Positions 35,193-48,606 are shown, numbered from the stretch's first letter. The stretch: DNA of 64,000 nucleotides from Hesseltinella vesiculosa (GCA_002104935.1 MCGT01000049.1:62001-126000); one strand, 5' to 3'. The notes: a model not told the origin generated them from the letters alone. A program made the numbers and translations.

Positions 35193-37948
35193 TTATTTTA
35201 TTTCTGGAGGAGGAGAATCGTGTTGAGCATTAAATGCATAAAAGAGATTGGGGTCAAACTTCGAAAGAGAAAAGGGGTAAATGTGACGATCTTTTTTTTT
35301 TTTTTTTTTTTTTTTTTACCTCGTCTACCAAGCTGGTGCCTACATGGAGGAAATGGGTAGAAAGATAGTCATCTGCTGTGTCGTCAAATAAGGTTGAATG
35401 CCAGATCCATTGATCCAGGACCCAGAGCAGATCGACATCCAAGATTGATTCTAAATCGGCAGAGCTGTCGTCATGGGGCACATTGCCAATGGATTCTGCC
35501 AGTTGCTTGACCTGCCGTTCACGTTCTTCTTGCGGCAACAGCAGGATATTGATGTCGGTAAATGCCAGATCACACCAACATGAGTGTTGCTGTCGCCTCC
35601 TGACGATCTGGAAGGAGGGAGGGGACAAAGGGGCCGAGTCAATCTCACAACACCTGACATTTAAAAATGGCGTTACCTGCTGCAAATAACTGTTCACCAG
35701 CATACTGCTTTGCATTGCATCCGCCACCCATTGGAGCCATTGGACAATAAAGGAGGCCAGAGCCACGCGTTGCCATTGGGCCAGGCGTCGATGATCCCAT
35801 TGACACAGTGTCTGCAATTTCAGCACAAAGGGAAAATGACACAGCACAGCTTGATTGAGCCAAGTATACGTGCTTACCGTCAGCATGCCATGCACGAGAA
35901 GTAAATCCACCAGCCTGCCGGTCTTATCCGCCTGCTGAGAGGACCCCAGCGACGCCAGTAACACTTGCTGCAGACGATGTAGCCAATCGCATGAATCTTG
36001 TCCATCTTGATTATCATCGTTTGTTGTCAACAGGTGGTGGTCGCCGTGCTGCTGCATCCACAGTAGCACGGCTTGGCCAAACGCCATTCTTGTGTCTAGG
36101 CATCAACAAATAAATAAACTACCTCCTAAGCGAACCCACCGGTAAACCTCCTCTTTTTTTTTTTAGCACCTACCAAGATCGCCATGGCAAAGGACATGAA
36201 ATTGGTCGACCATCCAGCGGTGCAGGACCGAGGACCAGGTCTGGTGGTCGGAGTAGTTGGGAGTCAGGTCGGCTGCCGAATGATGCTTGACGATCCACAC
36301 CAGCACCTGAGCAGCCAGACGACTGACCAACACTGGTGCGCCGTCGACCTGAAATAATCTAGACAGTGACCGTAACGTGGCCTCCAAATAAGCAATCGAC
36401 GAGTACCTGTTGACAATGGCACCTGGGAAAAAAAAAAAAAAAAGTGAGGATGGGCGGTCCTGGAATAACATGTGGGGTGGTTGTTGGCTTACCAATGCAC
36501 AGGATCCATTTTCGTTGAAAGACAAGCACAAAATAGGACGGCACAAGTGCGTGATCGAGATCAATGAGGTGGGAAAACTGATGTAATATAGCAACGAGAC
36601 GTTGACACTGGTGGTGAAGCATAGCATCCTTATCGGAGCCTAGTAGCATGCGGTGGTCGGAGAGCAAAGCCGCGATCACAGACAACATTCCGACACCCTG
36701 GCTCTGATGAGCATCTTCGAGACAGGCCGCTGAAGCTCGGTGTAATAGATGATTCATAAACAAATACCGCTTGTCCTCAGCCAAGGCGTTCACCAGTAAC
36801 GTCACAAGAGCCATCCGTTTCTCAGGTGGCCACCAACCGTCTTGGCCGTCATTCTGAATGTAGCTTTCAAAAAAAGAAATGTCAGCCTTTGCATTTTTTC
36901 ATTTATCTCAAGCATACTCGCAAACAGTATAGGCATAGTCTAGAATGAGCAAAGGATGGTTGGTGAGAGCACAGTTCAAGAGTATATTGAGGGCTAGGGT
37001 CTCAGGGTCGTCTACGTCGTTGTGGAGAAGTGATAAGGGTAAGCGGTGGTGCTCTTGCAGTTGATGTCTGTCAAGGCCCTTGATAGTATCGTCATCCAAA
37101 TGCTTGAGGGCTGCTCGAACTAGCAAGAGGCGTTCTTGTCGTGACACAAGCGTTGGGAACCATGGTGCTGCAATGACACGGATCAAGGCTTGCAAGGCTG
37201 TGATGCGTGACCTACCCGAGAAAAAAAAAAAGCAAAAGCTCTGATGAAAAAGGCGTATTGGTGGAGGTTGTGAGAGCGTTAGAAAAAAAAATATACCTAT
37301 GTGTACCATCACCTTCTAAGCCTTGACTTGCCTGAGTCAAATGATACAGTAGCCCTAGAAAAGGCGAATCCAAGGCCATATCACTAGGGTCATAATATTG
37401 ACAAAACAAGGACATCTTTTTTTTTGAAATTGCAATTGCAAATGAATACAATGCCAGATTTCTATTTTTTTTTTTTTTTTATTTACCGTGGCAAGCGCTT
37501 GTTGACGAATATCTGGGTACATGGAAAACAGGCCGGCGGGGATCCAAATGGCCAAATCGAGAGCAAATTGGGCTAGGTGTTGGTGGCAGGTTCGGAGAAT
37601 GACGCGTGTAAGCTGGTAGGCAACAAGGACAGTGGTGAGTTGCTTGGTTGAGAGATGATGGGACGAGGATGGGAAGACAGCAGCTAGAGCCAGGCGCCAG
37701 GCTTTGGCCAAGACGGATCGTCGTCGTCGGAATTGCGGCGGCCTTTCCTGGATATAGCGCAGGCCATAATGCATGGCCAAAAATCGAACGTGTTGATGGA
37801 TTGTTTCAGGATGCTGCAGCATGTACCGGACTGTGTCTTGGGCTTGATGAAGGTCTAGACTCATCTCACCCGTTTCTCGTCTAGAAAAACACCGTCGGAT
37901 ACGCCGTGCACTTCCCCATAGGATACTTTTGATCCTTAGCGGAAACAT
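35193..37948 (-). CDS. Unidentified alpha-helical repeat (ARM/HEAT-like) protein
   Basis: Nine exons on the minus strand: 37948..37487, 37415..37297, 37211..36918, 36863..36493, 36422..36174, 36095..35878, 35811..35677, 35607..35320, 35258..35193; 733 aa. The protein is almost all Leu/Ala/His/Gln-rich amphipathic helix (for example ALQALIRVIAAPWF, LNILLNCALTNHPLLILDYAYTVC, LEATLRSLSRLF) as in ARM or HEAT solenoids. It ends FDPNLFYAFNAQHDSPPPEI. The length and layout recall plasma-membrane EFR3 scaffolds, but the EFR3 N-terminal signature is not visible, so I leave it unnamed. Two introns (35812..35877 and 35608..35676) are in-frame and stop-free. The acceptors of exons 2 and 9 are AAG rather than CAG/TAG, so those joins are less certain. 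Confidence 0.7.
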
Positions 37949-38198
37949 TGCGGCCAAAGAATCACCAAAAGAAAAGAAGAAGAAAAGGATTTGATTGCGA
38001 AGCACTTTTTCATGGCTCTATTTCATGAAGTCTCCCTGGAAAAGATGATCACGGGAAGAAAGTAAAGGGTAAAAAAAAGGGGGAAGAGCTAAAAACACAC
38101 TTTGTTTGTCACATCCACATGAACTCTAAAAACCGTTGCCTTTTTTTTATCGTGGGTTTTTTTTTTTTTTTTTTGCGTAAAAAAAAGGGTCGCATGGA

Positions 38199-38763
38199 TC
38201 ATTTCTTGAAGAAGCCCTTGACCTTGTCCACCATACCTTCCTTATCCACCTTGGTCGGCTCCTGGCCCAGGGATCGCTGGAGATCGGCAATGGTCGACAT
38301 ATCCAACTGAATACCGGCTTCTTGCATCGCCTTTGCCAGTGTCTGTACTCGTTGCTTGACCTAAAGAGATAGACCAGTTATTGCTGAGGTCTCCAATCAG
38401 CCCACATTTGTCCATGTGCCAATCAAGCTCTTGGGCAGCCTCTTTCCTTACCTCAGGATCTTGCATGACCTTGATCACTTGCATGTAGTTGAGGTTTTTG
38501 CCGGTGGGATCGACGCCTTTGGTTTGGAGAAAAGCTGTGAAGTCCAAGAGTTCCTGCATGACATGAGGGTTCCTTTGCAGCTGGTCCATCAATGGATGAT
38601 GAGGAGGTGGAGGGCTGGTTTGGCTGGCAAATGTCATGACACGATCTTGATGGCCAAGGCGAGATGGCTGGACGGCCAATGGCCGGAGCATGGTTCGGGT
38701 GGCTGCCGACAGAAGAGGTCGAGATGTCAATGTGGTACGTAAAATGGCGATTGTGCGATACAT
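38199..38763 (-). CDS. Small mitochondrial-looking helical protein
   Basis: Exons on the minus strand 38763..38452 and 38360..38199; 157 aa. The first 45 residues are rich in Arg, Thr, Ser and Leu with no acidic residue (MYRTIAILRTTLTSRPLL), typical of a mitochondrial presequence. The mature part is helical: HPLMDQLQRNPHVMQELLDF, NYMQVIKVMQDPEVKQRVQTLAKAMQEAG, then a Lys-rich end. The two NPHVMQELLDF / DPEVKQRVQTL segments resemble STI1-type helical motifs found in co-chaperones; this is a weak resemblance. No named family is recognised. It lies head-to-tail between the NOT1 and helical-repeat genes. Confidence 0.65.
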
Positions 38764-39006
38764 GATCTCTTTTTGTAGCGTGTTGATCAAAATCGAGGCA
38801 ATGAAAAACAAAAAAAAAAAAAATCCTTTATTTTTTGGGGGAGTGTGTTTTCCAGGATTCAAATCCCGGCCAAGAAAAAATGCATGGACCATGCTTAGTT
38901 TATTTTTCCACTGACCGACTGGACTGATCTGTGTGCCGAGAGGATAAAAAGAAACAAGTGAGCGACGTTGCATTGACTGTGGTTTGAAACAGAAAATATG
39001 TATTCC

Positions 39007-42000
39007 TTACTTAGCGACAGCGCTAAACAGCTGCTCCATTTCAGGCGACGAGTGCAAAAAGGCGTGGTCCCAAAACGAAGGGCGGCTGACCAAACGGGCA
39101 AATAGAGCCAACAGACCCCAGGGATGTGGTCGATGCACAAGTAAACGCTCAAAGACGACGCGCACAAGTTGTTCCTTGATTTCTTCGGATTCATGCTCAT
39201 ACAGTAGCATCATGACATGCGTATAGAAATAAGTATGGCTGCTGGGGTATCGTAAATGGTCAGCCAACGAACAGAGCAACAAGTGTCGCTCTGGCAAGTA
39301 AGAAAAAAAAAATAGCGTCACACTGACATCATCTGTTTTGTTTTTTGTTAGACCAATACCTTGTCGATCCATGTGTCGAGCGAGCCATTGGAAAGCTAGG
39401 ACAGCAAAGCCATGGCGCTGCATCTTGGGCTGGGTAGACTGCAAACCGAGATAGAGCACAACACATTCGAGCAGGTGTCGGCCCTGGGAAGGGTGCTGAT
39501 CGACGCGTAGCACGTGAGTTTGCTCCAACAGCTGCCGAAGTAGGAGCTCCATGGTGAAGATGGCGTCGCGTCTGCTGAGTTTGGCGGTGTCCATGGCCAA
39601 ATGGGCATCCAGGAGCGGTAGGAGGCTGGAGCCCCGCAGCATGGCAAGGGTGTCGGCATGATCCACAGTGGGAGCAAAGTGGCATTCAGGCATGTCATCC
39701 ATGTCGGGCAAGGACAGGGGGTTAGGCAGTTGCATCGCACACGGGAATGCGCTGAGGATCAAGTTGCGTAGCTGGACACACGCAGGTGGGATGTACTGAA
39801 CAAAAGAGGAGTAGTAATGGCACAAGAACTCGGGAAAGTCGTGCAATAGCGACACCAGCAGACGCTGGCAGCCTCGATAAAACATCTTGGCACCTTTTGA
39901 CAACATCATCTTCGACGGCTGTGCATCGTTGGTAGAAGACGGCAGGAGCGACCCTAGGAACTTGAGCTGGGCGATGACCAATCGTCGGTAGACGTTCCAG
40001 AGCTTTTGTGTGTCCTGACTGCTCGGCACCAGCATCTGGGGCACAAAGTGGCGGCAGGAAATCAGCTGCAGCCATCCAAAAGCAAATCCTGGAAACAACT
40101 TGGGTTCCAACGTTAGCAACGCGTCACTATGGCACCGATGATCAGGGAAGAGAAAAAGTCAGACACGCCTCATTTTCATGGACATTTTTTTTTGTGCACC
40201 TGTAGATCACCAACAAGTCAGGGTTTGAATGGTGGCGGATTTCTGTGTAAATGGAGGAGAAGAGTCGAATGTATGGCAATGGATTGAAGGATGTGGTGGT
40301 GGACTCGTTGGCGTGGGCGAGGACCAGGATCACAATGGACGTGGCCTTGGCGAATATTTGAGTGGAGTTTAGTGACCCGGAAGGGTTGGCATGTCGAAAT
40401 TGTTTGGAGCTGAGCCAGGAAAGTAGATGAGCATAGGAATCCATCACCGTCAAGGTCTTGTCTAGCAAATGTTTGGGCGGGCTAGCCATATTGTATTTTA
40501 CACAAACCTCCGTTGCCATCCGCATAAAATAACAAAGCGAGTCGTCATCGTTCACCGTCTCGAGCATCTACAGATTGAAAATTATAAGTATCTAGGATCG
40601 AGGCGGGTGCTACTGCGGGTTTTTACCTTTGTGGCCAACGTGGGATGCGTGATGTGCTCATGAAGAGGGCGAATCTGATCCCATCGTACCCATTCTGCAA
40701 ACAAGAGACGCATGGCGAAAGCGCCATTTCGGGGCTGACCAATGATTGCCCAAAGTTGCTGCACTAACCCTTGGATGTTATCACTACTTTCTCAAAAAAA
40801 AAAAAAAAAAAAACCTTGAGTTTCAAAATGAGATCATGATCTATCTCTCATACCAAGGCTGATTGTTTCTCGGCATGACTTCCAAAAGACTGCTGATTGT
40901 CAGGATAAAATCTTCAAAAATAAACGACGGCATGGCAGGGTCACGGAGCATCACATGAAGCAAGGACACGGCGAATTGGATGGCTGTTCCTGACGATTCT
41001 TGACGAATAAGTCTTCCTAAAAATGCATCATAGTCCACTGGCGGAAGCAAATTGTTTTGCAAGAGGGTATAAGTCACTTGTACATTGAACTTGCGCTAAG
41101 GACCAAAAAAGAGTGAGAAGGCGTGCCGGATGTGAGCAAGGGCGAGGGGTGGTTTTTCTTTTTTTTTTTTTTCCTCAATGGAGAGATTACGCACGTCATC
41201 CAAGGCATAGAGAAGCCATTCGCGAGTTTCTTGGCCAACGTGGTCGAAGAGTTCGTCCAACGCCATGAGCAGCTGCACATAAATATCCCGGCCCAGCTGC
41301 GTCGGAGTTTCGTATAACAGGCAAACCACTTTTTCCATGAATCGGTTCACCGTGGAGGTTGGTGGATCGGCATATTCCATCGCATGTCTGACTTCGCTCA
41401 TCAGTAGCGGGATCCCATGGCCAGAAGGCAGCTGGCTATAGCTTGGCTCAGACGCGTCGAGAATCAATCTCTCCATATCGGTTAAGAGCTGGTCTAGTTT
41501 TTTATCCAAGACGTCAGGTAGGCTTGCAGGCTGCAACAACGGTTCAGCTGGAGGTGATTTTTGCCGCGGTTCCAAATTAAGTTTACTGATGATATCGCGC
41601 ACCGGCGGGCCTGTGTAAAAGGTGGACCAAAAAAAAAATAGGATGTCATCAGGAAAGTTTAGCAATCGTACTGGATGGTCGTTGTTTTTATTGCATACCA
41701 GAATCCTCTTGGTCATATGACTGAAGATAGCCTCGGTATACATCCAACTAGCAACAAAAAAAAAAAAAGAAAAGTTGATGTTAGAGCGCGCATACGTCTT
41801 TTTTCACCAACAGCAACAGAGGGAGAGGGGATATGTTTTACCTGTGACTTTGACAATGGACACTTTGGTAACAATCTTTCTGGCAGCTGAATGGATGGTG
41901 ACCGATAGAGGTGAACCAGAGGATCCAAAAACAATTCGTGCTTAGCCTTGTCCGCCTAAACAGAGAGAGAAGTTGGATAGGCCATTGCACTGGCACCTGG

Positions 42001-45000
42001 ACAGATGGCAAGCCATCTTTACCTCTTCAAGCGGATTGCGATTGGTATACGCTGATGATAACGCTCGATCAATGCCTTGAATCCCACATGATTGAGCCGA
42101 TTGCTCCACAAATCGGCAGATGATATTCAGGTTGTCAGAAGTAACAGAGTAGGATAGTTCGTCGGCCATGGCCTAAATAAACACAAATGTATCAGTTTTC
42201 AGTTTTGCTGAAGGTAGGCTGTGCGAGATATACATCGGCGAGGCCCAATTGTGTCAGGTAGTCACGTATAGATGTAGCAAGGTTGTGCGCGAGCGGGGCT
42301 TTGCATGTGGCCAGGGCAAGCTGGCCAACGATGGGCTGGATCATGGCGTGGGCGGCCTGCTTGAGCTTTGCTTGATCTGGCTCCGAGGCAAAGTCCTTGA
42401 TGAGCAGCATCTTGCAAGACTGGACAGCCACATTGCACGATGTGGAAATAATACCTGGAATCAGCTCCAGCACAACATTGGATACAGCACGTACAATCAA
42501 GGCCTTGATAAGCGGATGCTGGTCCATGATTTCAGCCATCCCCGCATTGAAACAAAGCTGCTGCTGCAAAAAGGTGATATCCAAATCGTTCAGGGCTGGT
42601 ACATGCGGACCATCGGCAACCAGTTCCAATGAACTGTCGTCTGGTGCGCCATTATCTGAACCACATTTTCCATCTTGCACAGGAAGCGTTTGCAGATGCA
42701 TCAACACCACCATGGAAGGCCGAAATTCTATTATATAATATATATAAAATGGCTTAGGACAAAGACCAAGGCGAATGGGGGGTTTTTTTTTCCTTTTGGT
42801 GGCGTACCATCCAGATTCACTTTCAAGAGCAGGAACAGGCGCTCGATCATCAGTTTCACAGATACCTCGACATTGTCAATCCAGTAAAACTCAAGCAAGA
42901 GCTTCAGCAGGCTGACAACCCATGGATTAGGCACTTTGAATACAGAGCTGGCCGTGACACGCGAGAGCACTTGACAGCAAAACAGGATCACTAACACCAG
43001 GCGATCTTGTTCATAAGCCTGTAGCAACAAATCCTACGGGGAGTTAATAACCATAAAACGGATGAGATCAAGACATTATGCGAGTCAGATATCTACCTTG
43101 AAAGGCAGGTCTTTGTGACGGATGGGCTTGTTCTTTGCCAGGGTGATTTTACCCAGCCAGGCACCCATGGTGCTGATGCGACTTTGGCAGGCGGCTGAGG
43201 AGGGCTCGGCGTGGATCCAGAGGTGGATGTGGGTATAGGTTTCACGCAAAACAAGTTCGGTCAGCAGGTCGTGGCCAATAAGCATGAGCAATTGGTGGTA
43301 TAATTCATGACGGTCGGGCTCAATCGAGACATGGGATAGGACCAGATGGCGCCCAAACCACGAAAGGGTGGCATCTGTGTGGAAGACCAAGGGACACAGC
43401 TCATCGGCGGTCTGTTTAGCATTGGCAATGGTCAAGTTGTGAAGCAGCTTGGTTGTGGTAGACTGCCAGGTTGGGACTGGATCAACAGCGGCGGTAGAGG
43501 GAGTCGTCGTACTTGGGAACGGAGGCTGCACCGGCATATACGGGGGTATGTTGGTGTGGCCGAGCTTGTCCAAATGTTTTTTCGTGGGCTGAGGAGAGAA
43601 GAGATTGACAGGATGGTGGCTCAGGCTATTTCCATCGACAGATTCAAGAGTGTCGCTCTGACTATGGTTGGCTGTCGTGATTGTGGTTGGAGAGCCGATA
43701 GAAAAGTTGGTCAAATTGCCGCTATGTTGCTCTTGTTGAATAAAGGTGGCGGTAGCCGCCAAAACTGTAGACAGGTTAGGAATGGCCTGGAGATGTTGGC
43801 TATGAGATAGCTGTAGGGCGTAATGTGGCCATTCGACAAAACGATCGGCAAATTGCAGCAGGGCTTGTACGCCAAAATGGAACAGTTTAGAATTGACGGG
43901 CTGGTGAACGGCGTCCACAACACTTTGTACCAGGAGCCGCAGTTGGACGTGATGTAGCAGACGGTGCTTGGCCAGCAATCCTAGCACCTCTCCTGTCACC
44001 ACCAGTTCGTTGTCGGGATATTGGTCAAAGAATCGAGACTCGTCCATCTGTTGAAAGAATTAAAAAAAAAAAAGCTTGTTAGTGGCTTCCATCCGACACT
44101 TTCCTGGGTGATCTGAGCTTGGACAACTTGCCAAAGTTTCGATCAAACAAGTGAAGAAGAGATTCTTGCGGGGATCCGAGGAGTCACGGCAGGCTTTCAG
44201 TAGGGTGACCAAGTCTTGTGGTGCGAGATCATGCATGTATAGCCGTTCAAAATGATGTCGTACGAGGTCTTCCACTTCAGGAAGGTAAGCGCCGGCAGGG
44301 ATGATGGGTGTCTTGTTCCATTCCCGGTTGCTAGTCAAAGTTGACACATAGCTTTGTAAAGATGGGTGCAGTGATATGTACATTTGGCAGATCTGTTCAA
44401 ACTTGGCCAGTTCCAGGGGAGGCAGTGGTCTACACATGTGATATGGGTGGGCAATGAAAGAAAAGAGGTGTGCTATGAAGAGCGCTTCATCCACTTTTGT
44501 CTCGCTCTACATTCCATTCTTTACCTATCTGCAAGAACGCGGAAAAAAATCTTGATGACATCCACAGACAAGTACAGGTTGGAGATGCCGTTGTGGGGCT
44601 GGTAAGCCAACTGTAGTCCATACTTTTTTTCCAAAAAGCCAAGGCAGATGACAGAAAGCGATGTGTTTGTCGAGAGCTCTTCAAGCAGCCATTTTTCCAA
44701 ATTCAAATGCTGGCGCCGGGCAGCCAGCGATGCAAGATCCAAGGTAAAGTATGGCATTTGGAATTTAAGAATCGGCATCAAGATCTAGAATGTGAGAGGA
44801 TGGCGTGAGCGCGCATGAGAAAGAAAAAAAGAAAGGACCAATGCATTCGTACCTTTGTTTCTTGGGCAACATCCAAGATACGAGACACCGTGGCAGGGTC
44901 CTTTTGGTACAAAGTCAACAAACCATCAAGCAAGCATTGAGAAGAATTGTTCCAAAGTAAAATGATGACCAGCGACGAGTTACAATGCCCAATCAAAAAG

Positions 45001-45923
45001 ATGTTCAGCAATTTTAGAAAGGTATCTTGGAGAAGTTCGTTTTGGGAGTCCTGTGGACAAAGAGTGAGAAAGAATCAGTACTTTTGATAGCCACATTTCC
45101 TTTTCTGTTTATTGCCTTGAGCTGGGAACAACCAAGCATCAGTAGCTCGGGGGTTTCCAAAGTTAGGCGATCGATAAAGCCGCGCAAGCTGTCCTTGAGG
45201 GGTGTATTGTACAGGTCGAAAATGGCCTGAAGCAGAGGCAAGCAATTGAGTGGCTGGGTAGACAATTGGGTTGCTTCGGATCGAAGACGGGCGTGCAAGG
45301 CCGAGATCTGGATATCATCAAGTACAGGCGGTAGCAGTGCTAAGGCTTCCTTGACAGTCATCAACAAATCGCCTTGACTGTAGACGATATGATAGAGAAA
45401 GCTGAATTGGCCGCGAGGATGGGTCCATGGCTGGAGGAAGGTCTGGAAAGGGAAAGGCTTGTTCTGTGATGGGAGGAGACGACCAGTGAGTCATGTGCTT
45501 GTTTGCAATTTTTGGCACAGGCAATAAAGAGGACCTACCGTGCACGCGACAGACCAAATTTCAAACAACAGTTTCATACCGGCACCGTCATTGACAACAA
45601 ACTCAGCATGATCCATGTAGCGATATACCAACTCCCATTGCAGGTTATTGTTCTAAATGAATTTGTAAGAATAGCAGTGATAAAAAAGAGGGAATGTGTT
45701 TAAACTTTACCTTGATATGCAGCGCATGGACAAAATGGAAGCAATTCCAAATGTTTGAATAGCTCGTGTTGCCCTGAGGCCCAATCAGGGCACCTATAGC
45801 TCTTGCTACAGATTCTTCATTGATGTTGACCTGACGTAAAGTGGTCAGCGCCATGTCCAGTGACGAGCAGGTTTGCCAGCCTTTTTCAGCCAAGATCTGT
45901 CCAAGGCCATGAGGATCTGTCAT
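39007..45923 (-). CDS. NOT1: CCR4-NOT complex scaffold subunit NOT1
   Basis: Eighteen exons on the minus strand: 45923..45711, 45652..45539, 45463..45116, 45050..44853, 44784..44525, 44429..44132, 44047..43097, 43033..42808, 42727..42234, 42172..42023, 41955..41842, 41747..41699, 41610..41195, 41095..40854, 40783..40627, 40567..40200, 40126..39360, 39290..39007; 1882 aa. NOT1 is the scaffold of the deadenylase. Signatures: SRILDVAQETK, a MIF4G region near residues 480-790 (DESRFFDQYPDNELVVTG), a DUF3819-like region, and the Not1 C-terminal domain (PGFAFGWLQLISCRHF, RPHPWGLLALFARL, FWDHAFLHSSPEMEQLF). Two introns appear to start with GC (44131, GCAAGT; 45115, GCAATA, less certain). The modelled start at 45923 lacks part of the usual N-terminal HEAT region; upstream exons may exist. 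Confidence 0.93.
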
Positions 45924-46779
45924 GGCGTAAATATAAGTCGTCGAACACGAAGCAAGGTCGGATCCACAATAAAGAAACGGCCAAAAAAGAAGAAGAAGAA
46001 AAAGAAGAGGGAAACAAACAATAGATCTATATGACCATACTGAGTCCCATCTGTATCATTGTTCTCTTTAAAAAAAACATCGGCGTACCTAGATCGCTTG
46101 GCTGGCTTCCTAGTGTTACGCAACCAAAATGTTGCACGAAGCTTCTGCAGACAATCTAATGTTAGTTCTCTCTTTTCTATTTTTTTAGAATTGCTGTTTG
46201 CTCATTTACTTACCACGCAATCAAAAAAATAAAGTGTGTTGATTGAAGAAGAAGAATAGAAATATGAAACGGGGAGCCCCGAAAAAAAAAGGCACACATT
46301 TGAACTCAGCGTGTCAGCCTTCATAAAATGCTCACGTACTGATCAGTCCTCAACTGACTCTGACAGTATCAACAGCGTAACTCCAAGCATGAAGAGAAAT
46401 CTTAATAATGTGCGCTTCTCGGTTAGTATTGATCGTAGCTTTTGATACGATCGTTATTTCTTAAATGATCAGCTGCGCCCAGTGTATTTTTTTTATGCAG
46501 CCGCGGCAATCCTGGAGGGTTTGCCCAATCCTCACATTTGCTCTTCGTTTTAATTTTTTTTTTTTTTTTTTTTGCGACACCATCTCCAACTGCCTTATTT
46601 TTTAAAGAAAAATTAATCACTGTCTTTATCTTATTTAGCAAAAATAACCCGTTGACCTTTCAACCAATCAGTGCGCTATTAACAATATCATTGCAGAATA
46701 TGGGTTAAACATATACTCAGTAATGTGAGGCAGGTTAGGTGGATGGGGTAATGATGACTTTGCTTTCTGAAATGATGGC
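45924..46779. other. Region upstream of NOT1 model
   Basis: Holds the presumed promoter or missing 5' exons of NOT1. A minus-strand open frame (45920-46123) encodes a basic stretch (RNTRKPAKRSRYADVFFKE) that could be a real 5' exon, but no splice link to the NOT1 model is compelling. T-rich runs occur near 45970 and 46555. Confidence 0.35.
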
Positions 46780-47076
46780 CTGGTGGGTAGCTTGCTTTTT
46801 TTTTCAATTGCTTACCTTACCCACCTTGCCCGCCAGCTGCCCTCACCAAGTGGCTATCCTGAAAGCCAAGCATGATAGACCAAAGCCAGGAAAGTTGCCA
46901 GAGAAGGAGTTGCTGCTCATCAGTAGATTAGTTCGTTTTTATTTTTCAAATGCTTACCATACCCACCTTTCCCGCCACCCATCCCTCACCAAAAGGCTAC
47001 CCTGGGAGCCACCAGGACAAGCCAATAGCCACATGGTCCAAACTTGAAAGGGTTAGTTTTTTTATTTTTATTTGAC
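46780..47076. repeat. Diverged flanking units of the 128 bp repeat
   Basis: Two degenerate copies preceding the main array, recognisable by the shared order: short pyrimidine run, TTACC-x-TACCCACC, a Pro-rich GC block, CTCACCAA-x-GGCTA, a GAGCC/GAAAGCC block and a closing TTAGTT. They differ from the core units by many substitutions, as expected for older array edges. Confidence 0.7.
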
Positions 47077-48606
47077 TTACCTCAATCCCACCGCCCACCC
47101 TCACCGGAAGGCTACTCTGGAGAGAGCCAAGAGCCACCCATGCGACAAGCCAATAGCCACATGGTCCAAACTTGGAAGAGTTAGTTTTTTTTTTTTTTGT
47201 TCTTACCTCAATCCCACCGCCCACCCTCACCGGAAGGCTACTCTGGAGAGAGCCAAGAGCCACCCATGCGACAAGCCAATAGCCACATGGTCCAATCTTG
47301 GAAGAATTAGTTTTTTTTTTTTTTTTTCACTTACCTCAATCCCACCGCCCACACTCACCGGAAGGCTACTCTGGAGAGAGCCAGGAGCCACCCATGCGAC
47401 AAGCCAATAGCCACATGGTCCAAACTTGGAAGAGTTAGTTTTTTTTTTTTTTTTGTGTTCTTACCTCAATCCCACCACCCACCCTCACCGGAAGGCTACT
47501 CTGGAGAGAGCCAAGAGCCACCCATGCGACAAGCCAATAGCCACATGGTCCAATCTTGGAAGAATTAGTTTTTATTTTTTGTTTTCTTACCTCAATCCCA
47601 CCACTCACCCTCACAGGAAGGCTACTCTGGAGAGAGCCAAGAGCCACCCATGCGACAAGCCAATAGCCACATGGTCCAAACTTGGAAGAGTTAGTTTTTT
47701 TTTTTTTTTTGTGTTCTTACCTCAATCCCACCGCCCACCCTCACCGGAAGGCTACTCTGGAGAGAGCCAAGAGCCACCCATGCGACAAGCCAATAGCCAC
47801 ATGGTCCAAACTTGGAAGAGTTAGTTTTTTTTTTTTTTTGTTCTTACCTCAATCCCACCACCCACCCTCACCGGAAGGCTACTCTGGAGAGAGCCAAGAG
47901 CCACCCATGCGACAAGCCAATAGCCACATGGTCCAATCTTGGAAGGATTAGTTTTTTTTTTTTTTTCACTTACCTCAATCCCACCGCCCACCCTCACCGG
48001 AAGGCTACTCTGGAGAGAGCCAAGAGCCACCCATGCGACAAGCCAATAGCCACATGGTCCAAACTTGGAAGAGTTAGTTTTTTTTTTTTTTTTGTGTTCT
48101 TACCTCAATCCCACCGCCCACCCTCACCGGAAGGCTACTCTGGAGAGAGCCAAGAGCCACCCATGCGACAAGCCAATAGCCACATGGTCCAAACTTGGAA
48201 GAGTTAGTTTTTTTTTTTTTTTGTTCTTACCTCAATCCCACCACCCACCCTCACCGGAAGGCTACTCTGGAGAGAGCCAAGAGCCACCCATGCGACAAGC
48301 CAATAGCCACATGGTCCAATCTTGGAAGGATTAGTTTTTTTTTTTTTTTCACTTACCTCAATCCCACCGCCCACCCTCACCGGAAGGCTACTCTGGAGAG
48401 AGCCAAGAGCCACCCATGCGACAAGCCAATAACCACATGGTCCAAACTTGGAAGAATTAGTTTTTATTTTTTGTTTTCTTACCTCAATCCCACCGCCCAC
48501 CCTCACCGGAAGGCTACTCTGGAGAGAGCCAAGAGCCACCCATGCGAGAGTCCATAGCCAAGAAACTTGCCAGAGAAGGTGTTGCTGTCGTTTTTTTTTC
48601 TTTTTT
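47077..48606. repeat. Tandem array of about 128 bp units with constant 90 bp core
   Basis: Units begin (TTACCTCAATCCCACC) at 47077, 47203, 47331, 47461, 47587, 47717, 47844, 47970, 48100, 48227, 48353 and 48479, so spacing is 126-130. Eleven cores are complete and each is exactly 90 bases from CTCAATCCC to GGTCCAAA/T; the twelfth is cut short near 48547. All length change is in the T-run (about 8-18 bases) and the short spacer after it. Units 47717-48099 and 48100-48482 form two near-identical 383 bp triplets, a higher-order repeat. Read on the minus strand, each unit has GAG then GTAAG, an A-run, CTAAC or CTAAT, and CCAAG before the next open 30-codon core, an exon-intron-like pattern. Confidence 0.95.

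Noticed and set aside
38850..38875. GGATTCAAATCC resembling a tRNA B box
   Set aside because: The invariant G53-C61 pair is absent and no acceptor or anticodon stem can be drawn upstream.
39007..39009. NOT1 continuing past the stop through a GTAAGG donor at the stop codon
   Set aside because: Splicing at that site to about 38955 is possible, but the family normally ends soon after the FWDHAF / EMEQLF block, so the direct stop was preferred.
47072..48557. Plus-strand proteins read through the 128 bp array
   Set aside because: Frames are open only where the unit length happens to be 126; units of 127, 128 and 130 break them, and poly-Phe links are just the T-runs.
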